DNA of 64,000 nucleotides from Pseudorhodoferax sp. Leaf265 (GTDB taxonomy: Bacteria > Pseudomonadota > Gammaproteobacteria > Burkholderiales > Burkholderiaceae_C). Positions 1-9,841 of this stretch are shown here, piece by piece. Each line of letters opens with the position of its first letter. The first letter of the stretch is position 1. The position numbers and the translations under genes were made by a program. The stretch covers positions 124,001-188,000 of the forward strand of contig NZ_LMMT01000002.1 of assembly GCF_001422365.1 (NCBI RefSeq), written 5' to 3'. The notes beneath the pieces are model-generated. The model did not search any database, was not told the DNA's origin, and saw only the letters and a list, made by a program, of their open reading frames with translations.

Positions 1-1176
1 ATGGAGGATTCGCTGCTGACCGGCCTGCGCGCGCGCGACCTGGACGGCCGCATCACCTACGTGAACCCGGCCTTTTGCAGCATGGTCGGCTACACGCCCG
101 AGGAACTTTGGGGCAAGTCCGCGCCCGCGCCCTACTGGCCGCCCGAGCTGATCGGCGAGTACGAGCAGCGCCAGGCGATCCGGCTGGCCGGCAAGATGCC
201 GCCGCGCGAAGGCTACGAATCGGTGTTCCAGCACAAGGACGGCACGCGCTTTCCGGTGCTCATCATCGAGGCGCCGCTGATCAACGCCCAGGGCGTGCAG
301 ACCGGCTGGATGAGCGCCTTCCTGGACATCAGCGAGCAGCGCCGCGTGGAGGAACTCTCGCGCGCCAGCCAGGAGCGGTTGCAGGCCACGGCGCGCCTGG
401 CCACGGTGGGCGAGATGGCCTCGCTGCTGAGCCACGAACTCAACCAGCCGCTGGCTGCGATCTCCAGCTACGCCACGGGGGCGCTGAACATGCTGGCGCA
501 CGGGCCGGCCGCGGCGGCCGACATGGCCATGGCCATGCGCCGCATCGCCGAGCAGGCCGAGCGCGCCGGCCGCGTGATCAAAAGCGTGCACGACTTCGTG
601 CGCCGGCGCGACGAGGCGCACGAGGCGGTGGCGCCGCAGGCACTGCTGGGCGCGATCTGGCCGCTCGTGAGCCTGCAGGCGCGCAAGCTGGCGGTGCGCG
701 TGCGCACCGAGGTCGCGCCGGGGCTGCCACGCGTGCAGTGCGACCGCACCATGGTCGAGCAGGTGCTGCTGAACCTGGCCCGCAACGGCATGCAGGCCAT
801 GGACGGCACGCCCGTGGCCCAGCGCGAGCTGCTGTTGCGCGTGGCACCGGCCGGCACGCGCGCGGGCGCCACGCGGCCCAAGGGCTGGCTGGAGTTCAGC
901 GTGGCCGACTGCGGCGGCGGCATCGCACCGGCGGTGGCCGAGCGCCTGTTCACGCCCTTCTTCACGACCAAGGCCGAAGGCATGGGCCTGGGCCTGTCGC
1001 TGTGCCGCACCGTGGTGGAGCAGCACGGTGGCTCCATGGTGTACGAGCCGCGCGAGCCGCGCGGCACCGTGTTCCGCTTCACGCTGCCCACCGAGGCCGG
1101 CGATTCCGATCCCACCACCGATCCCATGCCACTGAACACCGTCGACCCGGTGGAGACCACCCATGCAAGTTCCTAA
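1..1176 (+). CDS. DctS-like PAS sensor histidine kinase, C-terminal part
   Basis: This is the 3' part of a membrane sensor kinase; the frame is open to the window edge, so the ATG at base 1 is probably internal. Visible order: a PAS domain (about residues 8-112, with ITYVNPAFCSMVGYTPEEL), a HisKA dimerisation helix with the phospho-acceptor H145 in SHELNQPLAAI, and a HATPase domain with the N box (NLARNGMQAM), G1 (DCGGGI) and G2 (GMGLGLSL) motifs. The PAS-HisKA arrangement and the FixJ-type partner fit the DctS family that senses C4-dicarboxylates and controls their transporters. The missing N-terminal periplasmic sensor would lie upstream. The kinase call is firm; the ligand is inferred from family resemblance only. 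The last 14 bases overlap the regulator gene, as expected for a co-transcribed pair. Confidence 0.85.
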   Translation: MEDSLLTGLRARDLDGRITYVNPAFCSMVGYTPEELWGKSAPAPYWPPELIGEYEQRQAIRLAGKMPPREGYESVFQHKDGTRFPVLIIEAPLINAQGVQTGWMSAFLDISEQRRVEELSRASQERLQATARLATVGEMASLLSHELNQPLAAISSYATGALNMLAHGPAAAADMAMAMRRIAEQAERAGRVIKSVHDFVRRRDEAHEAVAPQALLGAIWPLVSLQARKLAVRVRTEVAPGLPRVQCDRTMVEQVLLNLARNGMQAMDGTPVAQRELLLRVAPAGTRAGATRPKGWLEFSVADCGGGIAPAVAERLFTPFFTTKAEGMGLGLSLCRTVVEQHGGSMVYEPREPRGTVFRFTLPTEAGDSDPTTDPMPLNTVDPVETTHASS

Positions 1177-1789
1177 GGACGCCCTGGTCCACATCGTCGA
1201 CGACGACGCCGGCGTGCGCGACGCGCTCTCGTGGCTGCTGCGCTCGCGCCGGCTGCTCAGCGAGGGATTCGACAGCGCCGAGGCCTTCGACGCCCGGCTG
1301 CAGGCCGGCTTCGTGCCGACGCAGGCCAGCTGCCTGCTGCTGGACGTGCGCATGCCCGGCATGAGCGGGCTGGAGCTGTTCGACCAGCTCGTCGCGCGGG
1401 GCCTGCACCAGGCGCTGCCGGTGATCTTCCTGACCGGCCATGCCGACGTGCCGACCGCCGTGGACGCCGTCAAGCGCGGCGCCTTCGACTTCTGCGAGAA
1501 GCCGTTCTCCGACAACGCGCTGGTCGACCGCATCGAGCAGGCCCTCCTGCAATCGGCCCGCACGCTGGCCGCGCAGCAGCACGATGCGCTGCTGCGCACG
1601 CGCCTGACCGAGTTGACCGAGCGCGAACGCGACGTGATGCGCCTGGTGGTCGAAGGCATGCCCAACAAGCTCATCGCCGACCAGCTGGAGATCAGCGTGC
1701 GCACGGTGGAAGTGCACCGCGCGCGCGTGTTCGACAAGATGGAAGTCAAGTCGGCGGTGGAACTGGCCAACCTGCTGCGCGGCCTGTAG
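1163..1789 (+). CDS. FixJ/DctR-family response regulator
   Basis: A 208-residue two-domain regulator. The N-terminal receiver has the acidic pocket (VDDD, residues 12-15), phospho-acceptor D61 in LLLDVRMPG, and K113 in EKPF. The C-terminal LuxR/FixJ helix-turn-helix includes LTERERDVMRLVVEG and a recognition helix near SVRTVEVHRARV. It starts inside the upstream kinase gene (14-base overlap), so the two are translationally coupled and should form a cognate pair in which the kinase phosphorylates D61. By analogy with DctS/DctR the target would be a dicarboxylate transporter operon, which is not in this window. Confidence 0.9.
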   Translation: MQVPKDALVHIVDDDAGVRDALSWLLRSRRLLSEGFDSAEAFDARLQAGFVPTQASCLLLDVRMPGMSGLELFDQLVARGLHQALPVIFLTGHADVPTAVDAVKRGAFDFCEKPFSDNALVDRIEQALLQSARTLAAQQHDALLRTRLTELTERERDVMRLVVEGMPNKLIADQLEISVRTVEVHRARVFDKMEVKSAVELANLLRGL

Positions 1790-1893
1790 CCGCTGCTTCA
1801 GCCGTCCTACAAGGGGCGCAGACGGGCGCCGACAGCGGGCAGGTGGCCGGCGGAGCATGCTTGGGCCGTCTTCAACACAACAGCACCCATACC

Positions 1894-1968
1894 ATGAACT
1901 CCGTCATCTACATCGTTGGCCTGGTCGTCGTCGTCATCGCCGTTCTGTCGTTCTTCGGCCTGCGCTGA
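1894..1968 (+). CDS. 24-residue single-span membrane peptide
   Basis: A very short ORF encodes 24 residues: about three polar residues, then a continuous hydrophobic run (YIVGLVVVVIAVLSFFGLR) ending in one arginine, enough for one membrane helix. From memory, similar tiny hydrophobic proteins are found in related genomes, but I cannot verify this here. It ends six bases before the convergent stop of the ABC transporter gene, and there is no competing gene in the 100-base space. I see no strong ribosome site upstream of the ATG. The function is unknown; roles of such peptides (partner of a membrane complex, toxin) are speculation. Confidence 0.55.
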   Translation: MNSVIYIVGLVVVVIAVLSFFGLR

Positions 1969-1974
1969 CTGCGG

Positions 1975-3807
<1,833 letters not shown>

Positions 3808-3874
3808 GGCGGGGGTCTCCGGGGCGGGCCGGAGACTGTAGCCGCCCGCGTGTGACGGAGCCTGCGTAGGGGCT

Positions 3875-4015
3875 TCAGTCTGGTGTGTCGTGCGGCTTGC
3901 GCTCCTGCTCGGCCTGCGGCAGCTCGCCCTTGTCGCGGCCCGAGAACATGGTCCACCAGACGATGCCCACCAGCAGCAAAAGGGCTGCCAGGGCTTCGAG
4001 CAAAATCAGGACCAT
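3875..4015 (-). CDS. 46-residue single-span membrane protein
   Basis: A short protein: an N-terminal hydrophobic helix (MVLILLEALAALLLLVGIVW), then a charged, proline-containing tail (FSGRDKGELPQAEQERK), giving a one-helix membrane protein with a cytoplasmic-looking tail. The ATG at 4015 has AGGAGA about eight bases upstream, a good ribosome site. Its start codon and the mltA start share one CATG tetramer, so the two genes diverge with interlocked starts. No known domain is recognised. The good ribosome site argues that it is real rather than antisense noise. Confidence 0.65.
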   Translation of the reverse strand: MVLILLEALAALLLLVGIVWWTMFSGRDKGELPQAEQERKPHDTPD

Positions 4016-5210
4016 GAAGCGACTCTCCTGGTGGGTGGTGGGCGCGGCGATTGTAGGAACGCTCGTCGCCTGCTCCAGCAAGCCCCCACGGCCCGAACCC
4101 CCAAGCCTGCCCAGCCCGCCCCCGGCGAGCACGGCGCCGACCTGGCCGCCCCTGCCGCCGGTGGCCGACTGGCCCGGCGACACCGCGCCGCTGCCCGCGC
4201 CCATCCTGCGCGGGCGCAGCCAGTGGGTGCCGGTGCGCTGGAACGAATTACCCGGCGTGGGCCAGGATGCCTTGCACGAAGCCTGGAACGCCTGGATGCG
4301 CAGCTGCGAGCGCCCCGGCGCGATCTGGGCCCAGCTCTGCGCCGAGGTGCGCCGCCTGTCGATCGCCGCGCTGGACGACCAGCGCGCCTGGATGATCGCG
4401 CGGCTGCAGCCCTACCGCATCCAGCCGCTGCCCGGCCAGCCCCCCAGCGAAGGCCTGCTGACGAGTTACTACGAACCCATGTTCGATGCCGCGCGCCAGC
4501 CCAGCGCGGCCTTTCCCGTGCCGCTGTACCAGCCGCCGGCCACGCTGGCCCAGCGCAAGCCCTGGTACACGCGCCAGGAGATGGAGACGCTGCCGCAGGC
4601 CCAGGCCGAGCTGGCCGGCCGCGAGATCGCCTGGCTGGCCGACCCGGTGGACGCGCTGGTGCTGCAGATCCAGGGCTCGGGCCGCTTGCGCGTGACCGAG
4701 CCCGACGGTAGCCAGAAGCTGGTGCGCCTGGCCTATGCGGGCACCAACGACCAGCCCTACAAAAGCGTGGGCCGCTGGCTGCTGGACCAGGGCGCGATCC
4801 GCGATGCCACCTGGCCCGGCATCAAGGCCTGGACCGTGCAGAACCCGGCACGCGTGCGCGACATGCTGTGGGCCAACCCGCGCATGGTGTTCTTCCGCGA
4901 GGAGCCGCTGCCGCCGTTCGACGCCGGCTTCGGCCCGCGCGGCGCCCAGGGCGTGGCGCTCACGCCGGGCCGCTCGATCGCGGTGGACCCGCAGAGCATT
5001 CCCTACGGCACGCCGGTCTGGCTGGCCTCGCAAGGGCCGGTCACGACGCTGGCGCGGCTGGTGCTCGCGCAGGACACGGGCAGCGCCATCGTCGGTGCCG
5101 TGCGCGCGGACTACTTCGCGGGCTGGGGGCCGGAGGCGGGGGATTTCGCCGGCCGGCTCAAGCAGCCCTTGAAGATGTGGGCGCTGTGGCCGCGCATTAC
5201 TCCACCGTGA
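4014..5210 (+). CDS. mltA: Membrane-bound lytic murein transglycosylase A
   Basis: A 398-residue lipoprotein that cleaves peptidoglycan glycan strands, producing 1,6-anhydromuropeptides. The N-terminus has a signal peptide ending in a lipobox (VGTLVAC, cysteine near residue 19), so it should be anchored in the outer membrane, and a proline-rich linker follows. The MltA domain comes next (YYEPMFDAARQPSAAFPVPL; QIQGSGRL), then the C-terminal 3D domain with the catalytic-type aspartate in AQDTGSAIVGAVRADYF. I chose the ATG at 4014 because it follows AGGA closely and begins the lipoprotein signal; upstream codons lack signal character. Its 3' end overlaps the convergent Bug gene by 14 bases. Confidence 0.93.
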   Translation: MKRLSWWVVGAAIVGTLVACSSKPPRPEPPSLPSPPPASTAPTWPPLPPVADWPGDTAPLPAPILRGRSQWVPVRWNELPGVGQDALHEAWNAWMRSCERPGAIWAQLCAEVRRLSIAALDDQRAWMIARLQPYRIQPLPGQPPSEGLLTSYYEPMFDAARQPSAAFPVPLYQPPATLAQRKPWYTRQEMETLPQAQAELAGREIAWLADPVDALVLQIQGSGRLRVTEPDGSQKLVRLAYAGTNDQPYKSVGRWLLDQGAIRDATWPGIKAWTVQNPARVRDMLWANPRMVFFREEPLPPFDAGFGPRGAQGVALTPGRSIAVDPQSIPYGTPVWLASQGPVTTLARLVLAQDTGSAIVGAVRADYFAGWGPEAGDFAGRLKQPLKMWALWPRITPP

Positions 5211-6174
5211 TTCCCTGCGTCTTGATCAGCGTCTCGAGCTGTCTGCCCTCGCGCTGCAGCAGCGCGCGGAAATCGGCCGTCTCCATCGCCACGGGCTCGG
5301 CCCCCAGGTCGCCGTAGCGCTTGGCCAGCGCGGGCTGGGCCAGCGCGCGGGCCAGCTCCTTGTTCATGCGCGCCAGCACCTCGGGCGGCGTGCCGTTGGG
5401 TGCCCACAGACCGAACCAGATGTCCAGGTCGGCACCGGCCACGCCCTGTTCGCCCACGGTGGGCACTTCAGGGAAGAAGGGCGAGCGCTTGGCGCTGACG
5501 ATGCCCAGCAGCTTGACCTTGCCGGTGCGGATGTGCGGGAACGCGATGCCGGGGTCGCACACGAAGTCGGCCTGGCCCGACAGCACGTCCTGCAGCGCGG
5601 GCGCCGCGCCGCGGTAGGGGATGTGCGTGACGAAGGTGCCGCTCGCGGCCTTGAACATCTCGCAGGCCAGGTGCGGCGGCGTGCCCGTGCCGGCCGAGGC
5701 GTATGACAGCTTGCCGGGCTGGGCCTTGGCCAGCGCCACGAGTTCGCGCACGTCCTTGGCCGCCATCTGCGGCTTGGCCACGAGGTACATCTGCGTCTTG
5801 CCGATGGTGCCCACGGGCGTGAGGTCGCGCGAGGGCAGCAGCGTGGACTTGAACAGCCACGGATTGGCCGTCTCCACCGAGGTGGGCGCGATCAGGAAGG
5901 TGTGGCCGTCGGGCGCCGCGCGCACCACCTCGGCCGCCGCGATGTTGCCGCTGGCGCCGGGCTTGTTGTCGATGAGCACGGTCTGGCCGATGGCTTCGCC
6001 GACCGACTGCGCCACGATGCGCGCCATCACGTCGGTGCTGCCGCCCGGCGCGAAGCCGACGACGATGCGCACGGGCTTGCTGCCGGGCCAGGCCGGCGCC
6101 TGCGCAAAGGCGGCGCCCGCCAGGGCCAGGCATGCGGCGGCCAGCGCGCCGCGGCGCGCGATCTTCTGGTTCAT
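5197..6174 (-). CDS. Bug-family (TctC) periplasmic binding protein
   Basis: A 325-residue solute-binding protein of the tripartite tricarboxylate transporter family. A signal peptide (basic start, then AAACLALAGAAFAQA) is followed by the family hallmarks: the WPGSKPVRIVVGFAPGGSTD loop, IDNKPGASGNIAA, and the HIPYRGAAPALQDVLSGQ segment. It is the last gene of the badH-badI-aliB-aliA run, 27 bases after aliA, so it probably binds an alicyclic or aromatic acid of that pathway; this is inference from position. No TctA or TctB membrane gene is nearby, so it must borrow a transporter or act as a sensor. Confidence 0.92.
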   Translation of the reverse strand: MNQKIARRGALAAACLALAGAAFAQAPAWPGSKPVRIVVGFAPGGSTDVMARIVAQSVGEAIGQTVLIDNKPGASGNIAAAEVVRAAPDGHTFLIAPTSVETANPWLFKSTLLPSRDLTPVGTIGKTQMYLVAKPQMAAKDVRELVALAKAQPGKLSYASAGTGTPPHLACEMFKAASGTFVTHIPYRGAAPALQDVLSGQADFVCDPGIAFPHIRTGKVKLLGIVSAKRSPFFPEVPTVGEQGVAGADLDIWFGLWAPNGTPPEVLARMNKELARALAQPALAKRYGDLGAEPVAMETADFRALLQREGRQLETLIKTQGITVE

Positions 6175-6201
6175 GGTTGTCTCCTCGGGTCGTTGTGGGA
6201 A

Positions 6202-7845
6202 TCAAGTGGCCGCGTGGTGCACCAGCTCGCGCAGCTTGAACTTCTGGATCTTTCCGGACGGCGTGGCCGGCATGGCGTCGAGCAGGACCAGCTTCTCGGG
6301 CGCGTACTGCACAGCCACCTTCTCGGCTTTCAGGAAGCGCACGATCTCCGGCAGGTCGATGGACTGGCCGGGCTTGGGCACGACCACGGCGCAGGCGCGT
6401 TCGCCCAGGCGTTCGTCGGGGTAGGCGACCACGGCCACCTGCAGCACGGCGGGGTGCTTGTAGAGCAGCGACTCGACCTCGAACACCGGGATGTTCTCGC
6501 CGCCGCGGATGATCACGTCCTTGCTGCGCCCGCTGATGCGGATGTAGCCCTCGGCGTCCATGCGCGCGAGGTCGCCGGTGTCGAACCAGCCGTCGGCATC
6601 GGTGCCGTTCAGGTGTGGGCGCTTGAGGTAGCCGCCGAAGTTCGAGGCCGCGCGCACCAGCAGCTTGCCGGATTCGCCACGCGGCAACTCCTTGCCGTCG
6701 AAGTCCACGACCTTCAGATCGACTCCAGGCAAAGGGCAGCCGTCGGTGGTGTAGGCGCGTTCGTCCGCATCGTCGAGCCGGATCAGCGTGACCGCGCCGT
6801 TCTCGGTCATGCCCCAGGCCGAGACGATCTTGGTGCCCAGCGTTTCGCGCGCCTGCTGCACCAGCGGGCCGGGGATCGGCGCGCCGGCGCACAGGAAGGT
6901 GCGCAGGGTCGGCACGCCCTGGCCGCCTTCGCGCACGGCCCGCGTGAGATCGGTCAGGAAGGGCGTGGAGGCCATCGTGAAGGTGGCGCCCGCCGCGCGG
7001 ATGGCCTGCACCGCGCGCGCCGGGTCCCAGATGTCCTGCAGCACGGCCGGGCACTGCAGCAGGATCGGCATCTGCAGGCCATACATGAAGCCCGTCTGGT
7101 GCGCCATGGGCGAGGCCATGAACACCGTGTCCGCGCTGGACAGGCCCAGCCGTTCGGCATAGGGCCGGATGTTGGCCAGCAGCGTGTTGGCGCTGTGCAG
7201 CACGCCCTTGGGCTCGCCGGTCGTGCCCGAGGTGTAGATCAGCTGCACGATGTCGTCCGGTCCCGGGCGGCTCCTGTGCAGGATGGCTTCGGCATCACGT
7301 TCGCGCTCCCAGGCCGGGCCGGACAGCAGCGCCTCGAAATCGTCCGCACCGCCGCTGCCGACCACCACCACGTGCTGCAGCGTGGGCAGTTCGGCCTGCA
7401 GCGCGCGCGCCATGGCCGCATGGTCGAAACCGCGGAACTGCGCAGGCACGACGAAGACCTTGGCCTCGCCGTGGCGCAGCATGAAGGACAGCTCGCGCTC
7501 GCGGAAGATCGGCATCAGCGGGTTGATCACCGCGCCCAGCCGCGCGCAGGCCAGCGCCAGCAGGCTGAGCTGCCACCAGTTGGGCAGCTGCATGGCGACG
7601 ACGTCGTTGCGGCCCACGCCCAGGCGCGCCAGGCCCACGGCGATGCGGTCGGCCATGGCCGCCAACTCGCGGGCGCTGAAGCGGCGTGGCTGGTCCGCAT
7701 CGCTGCGCAGCGCGGTCAGCGCCACGCGGTCGGGGTGGGCGGCCACCGCGGCATCGAGCAGATCGTTGACGGTCTTGTCGGCCCAGTGGCCTTGCGCCAC
7801 GCTCGCGGCGCGCCGGGGCGGCAGCAGGACGGCATCGAATTCCAT
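6202..7845 (-). CDS. aliA: Cyclohexanecarboxylate-CoA ligase (acyl-CoA synthetase)
   Basis: A 547-residue member of the AMP-forming acyl-CoA synthetase superfamily. It shows the AMP-binding loop YTSGTTGEPKG, the A5/A7 region WFDTGDLARMD, and a C-terminal lysine in GKIQKFKLREL. It would adenylate a carboxylate and transfer it to CoA. Its place beside aliB, badI and badH supports cyclohexanecarboxylate as substrate, the first step of the pathway. I start at the ATG at 7845, preceded by GGAGA; an upstream open frame exists but reads through the aliB gene and is not coding. Substrate identity rests on neighbours, not on residues seen. Confidence 0.82.
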   Translation of the reverse strand: MEFDAVLLPPRRAASVAQGHWADKTVNDLLDAAVAAHPDRVALTALRSDADQPRRFSARELAAMADRIAVGLARLGVGRNDVVAMQLPNWWQLSLLALACARLGAVINPLMPIFRERELSFMLRHGEAKVFVVPAQFRGFDHAAMARALQAELPTLQHVVVVGSGGADDFEALLSGPAWERERDAEAILHRSRPGPDDIVQLIYTSGTTGEPKGVLHSANTLLANIRPYAERLGLSSADTVFMASPMAHQTGFMYGLQMPILLQCPAVLQDIWDPARAVQAIRAAGATFTMASTPFLTDLTRAVREGGQGVPTLRTFLCAGAPIPGPLVQQARETLGTKIVSAWGMTENGAVTLIRLDDADERAYTTDGCPLPGVDLKVVDFDGKELPRGESGKLLVRAASNFGGYLKRPHLNGTDADGWFDTGDLARMDAEGYIRISGRSKDVIIRGGENIPVFEVESLLYKHPAVLQVAVVAYPDERLGERACAVVVPKPGQSIDLPEIVRFLKAEKVAVQYAPEKLVLLDAMPATPSGKIQKFKLRELVHHAAT

Positions 7846-7868
7846 GGCTTGTCTCCTTCGTTGTGGCT

Positions 7869-9020
7869 TCAGTTCGGCACGGCCTGGCGGCCCGCGCGGG
7901 CGCGCGCGATGACGGTCTTCATGATCTGCGCCGTGCCGTCGCCGATCTGGAAGCCCAGCACGTCGCGCAGGCGCTGCTCCATGGGCCCGCGGTCGTAGCC
8001 GCCGTGGCCGAAGGACAGCAGGCACTGGTGCACCACGTCGTAGGCCAGCTTGGGCGCCCACCATTTGCACATCGCGGCCTCGGCGCTGTGCGGCAGGCCC
8101 TTGTCCTTCAACCACAGCGCTTGCAGGCACAGCAGCCGCGCGGCCTCGACCTGGGTGTCGCCGTCCGCCAGCGGGTGCGAGACGCCCTGGAAGGCCGTCA
8201 GCGGCTTGCCGAAGGCCATGCGCTCCGCGGCGTAGGCCCAGGCTTCCTCCAACGACACGCGGGCCACGGCCAGCACCTGCAGGCCGATGAGCGCACGCGA
8301 GTAGTCGAAGCCCTGCATGACCTGCACGAAGCCCTTGTTCTCGTCGCCCAGCCGGTGGTCCACGGGCACGCGCACGTTCTCGAAGAACAGCGAGCCGCGG
8401 CCGATGGCGCGCTGGCCATGGCAGTCGAAGCGGTTGCGTGTGATGCCGGGCAGGTCCATGGGCACGAGCAGCGCGGTGACGCCGTGGGCCTGCGATTCCA
8501 CGCTGCCGGTGCGGCCGAAGACCACGGCCGCATCGCACTGGTCGGCGGCCGAGATCGAGGTCTTCTCGCCGTTCAGCACGTAGTGCGCGCCCACGCGCTC
8601 CACGCGCAGCCGCAGGTTGGCCGCGTCCGAGCCGCCGCGCGGTTCGGTCAGCGCGATGGCCAGCAGCGCCTCGCCGCGCGTGAGCCGGCGCAGCCAGGGC
8701 TGCGCGACCTCGGGCAGACCATGCTCGGACAGGATCTGGCCGTTCAGCGAGGCCAGCAGGTTGATGTAGCTGATGGACAGGTCGGCCCGCGCGATCTCTT
8801 CGTGGATGACGCCGGCAGCCAGCGCACCCAGGCCCTGGCCGCCATGCTGCTCGGGCAGTTCGGGCGCGATGAAGCCCATCTCGCCCATTTCGCGCATGAG
8901 TGCGCGGTCGAGCACGCGCGTGCGGTCGCGCTCCTGGAAGCCGGGCGCCACGCGGTCGGTGGCGAAGCGCCGGGCCTGCTCGGCGATGGCGGCCAGGTCC
9001 TCGTCGATGTAGGGGTTCAT
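7869..9020 (-). CDS. aliB: Cyclohexanecarboxyl-CoA dehydrogenase
   Basis: A 383-residue flavin acyl-CoA dehydrogenase with the usual three-part fold: N-terminal helices, a middle beta domain (ALTEPRGGSDAANLRL, the substrate and FAD region) and a C-terminal helical domain (CLLSFGHGGYDRG; RDVLGFQIGDGTAQIMK). It should oxidise cyclohexanecarboxyl-CoA to cyclohex-1-ene-1-carboxyl-CoA, passing electrons to ETF. The position usually holding the catalytic glutamate (YEGT in many relatives) reads GDGT here, fitting reports that enzymes of this substrate class use aspartate. It sits between badI and aliA with gaps of 10 and 23 bases, clearly one operon. Confidence 0.82.
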   Translation of the reverse strand: MNPYIDEDLAAIAEQARRFATDRVAPGFQERDRTRVLDRALMREMGEMGFIAPELPEQHGGQGLGALAAGVIHEEIARADLSISYINLLASLNGQILSEHGLPEVAQPWLRRLTRGEALLAIALTEPRGGSDAANLRLRVERVGAHYVLNGEKTSISAADQCDAAVVFGRTGSVESQAHGVTALLVPMDLPGITRNRFDCHGQRAIGRGSLFFENVRVPVDHRLGDENKGFVQVMQGFDYSRALIGLQVLAVARVSLEEAWAYAAERMAFGKPLTAFQGVSHPLADGDTQVEAARLLCLQALWLKDKGLPHSAEAAMCKWWAPKLAYDVVHQCLLSFGHGGYDRGPMEQRLRDVLGFQIGDGTAQIMKTVIARARAGRQAVPN

Positions 9021-9030
9021 GGCGCGGCCC

Positions 9031-9813
9031 CTACCTGGCGTACTTGCGGAAGTCGGGCGTGCGCTTGTCCTTGAGCGCGGCCACGCCTTCGCGCGACTCT
9101 TCGGTGTCGTAGTACAGCTTGAGCGCGTACATGCCCATGCCCGCGATGCCGGCCTGGTGCGCCGTGTCCATGTTGAAGCTGCGCTTGGCGATCGCGATCG
9201 CCGTGGGGCTGCGCTCGCAGATGGTCTCGGCCCATTCCTGCACCGTGGCGTCGAGCTGTTCGTGCGGCACGCAGATGTTGGCCAGGCCCATGGCCACGGC
9301 CTCGGTGCCGCTGTAGCGCTTGTTCAGGTACCAGATCTCGCGCGCCTTCTTCTCGCCGACCACGCGCGCCAGGAAGGCCGTGCCGTAGCCCGGGTCGACC
9401 GAGCCCATCTTGGGGCCGACCTGGCCCATGATGGCCTTCTCCGACACGATGGTCAGGTCGCAGATGGTGGCCAGCACATTGCCGCCGCCGATGGCGTAGC
9501 CCTGCACGCGTGCGATCACGGGCTTGGGCACGTCGCGGATGGCGGTGTGCAGCTCCTCCATGGGCAAGCCGATGGTGCCGCGGCCGTCGTAGTTGCCGTC
9601 GTGGGCCGACTGGTCGCCGCCCGTGCAGAAGGCCTTGTCGCCGGCGCCGGCCAGCACGATGCAGCCCACCGTCTTGTCGTAGCCGGCCTTGTTCAGCGCG
9701 CGGATCAGCTCGTCGCAGGTGGTGCCGCGGAAGGCGTTCATCTTCTCGGGCCGGTTGATCGTGATCCAGGCCACGCCGTTGCGGACCTCGTACAGGATGT
9801 CTTCGAAGTTCAT
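9031..9813 (-). CDS. badI: 2-ketocyclohexanecarboxyl-CoA hydrolase
   Basis: A 260-residue crotonase-fold enzyme that opens the ring of 2-ketocyclohexanecarboxyl-CoA by hydrolysis to give pimeloyl-CoA. The sequence closely resembles what I recall of Rhodopseudomonas palustris BadI, including KMNAFRGTTCDELI, DQSAHDGNYDGRGT, GYAIGGGNVLATICDL, QVGPKMGSVDPGYGTAF and RSFNMDTAHQAGIAGMGMYA. The two oxyanion-hole regions and the DHNA-synthase-like motifs are intact and the length matches. It lies 28 bases after badH and 10 before aliB. This is the most specific marker of the pathway in the cluster. Confidence 0.92.
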   Translation of the reverse strand: MNFEDILYEVRNGVAWITINRPEKMNAFRGTTCDELIRALNKAGYDKTVGCIVLAGAGDKAFCTGGDQSAHDGNYDGRGTIGLPMEELHTAIRDVPKPVIARVQGYAIGGGNVLATICDLTIVSEKAIMGQVGPKMGSVDPGYGTAFLARVVGEKKAREIWYLNKRYSGTEAVAMGLANICVPHEQLDATVQEWAETICERSPTAIAIAKRSFNMDTAHQAGIAGMGMYALKLYYDTEESREGVAALKDKRTPDFRKYAR

Positions 9814-9841
9814 GGGATGTCTCCTTGGGTGGCGTGAAGGT

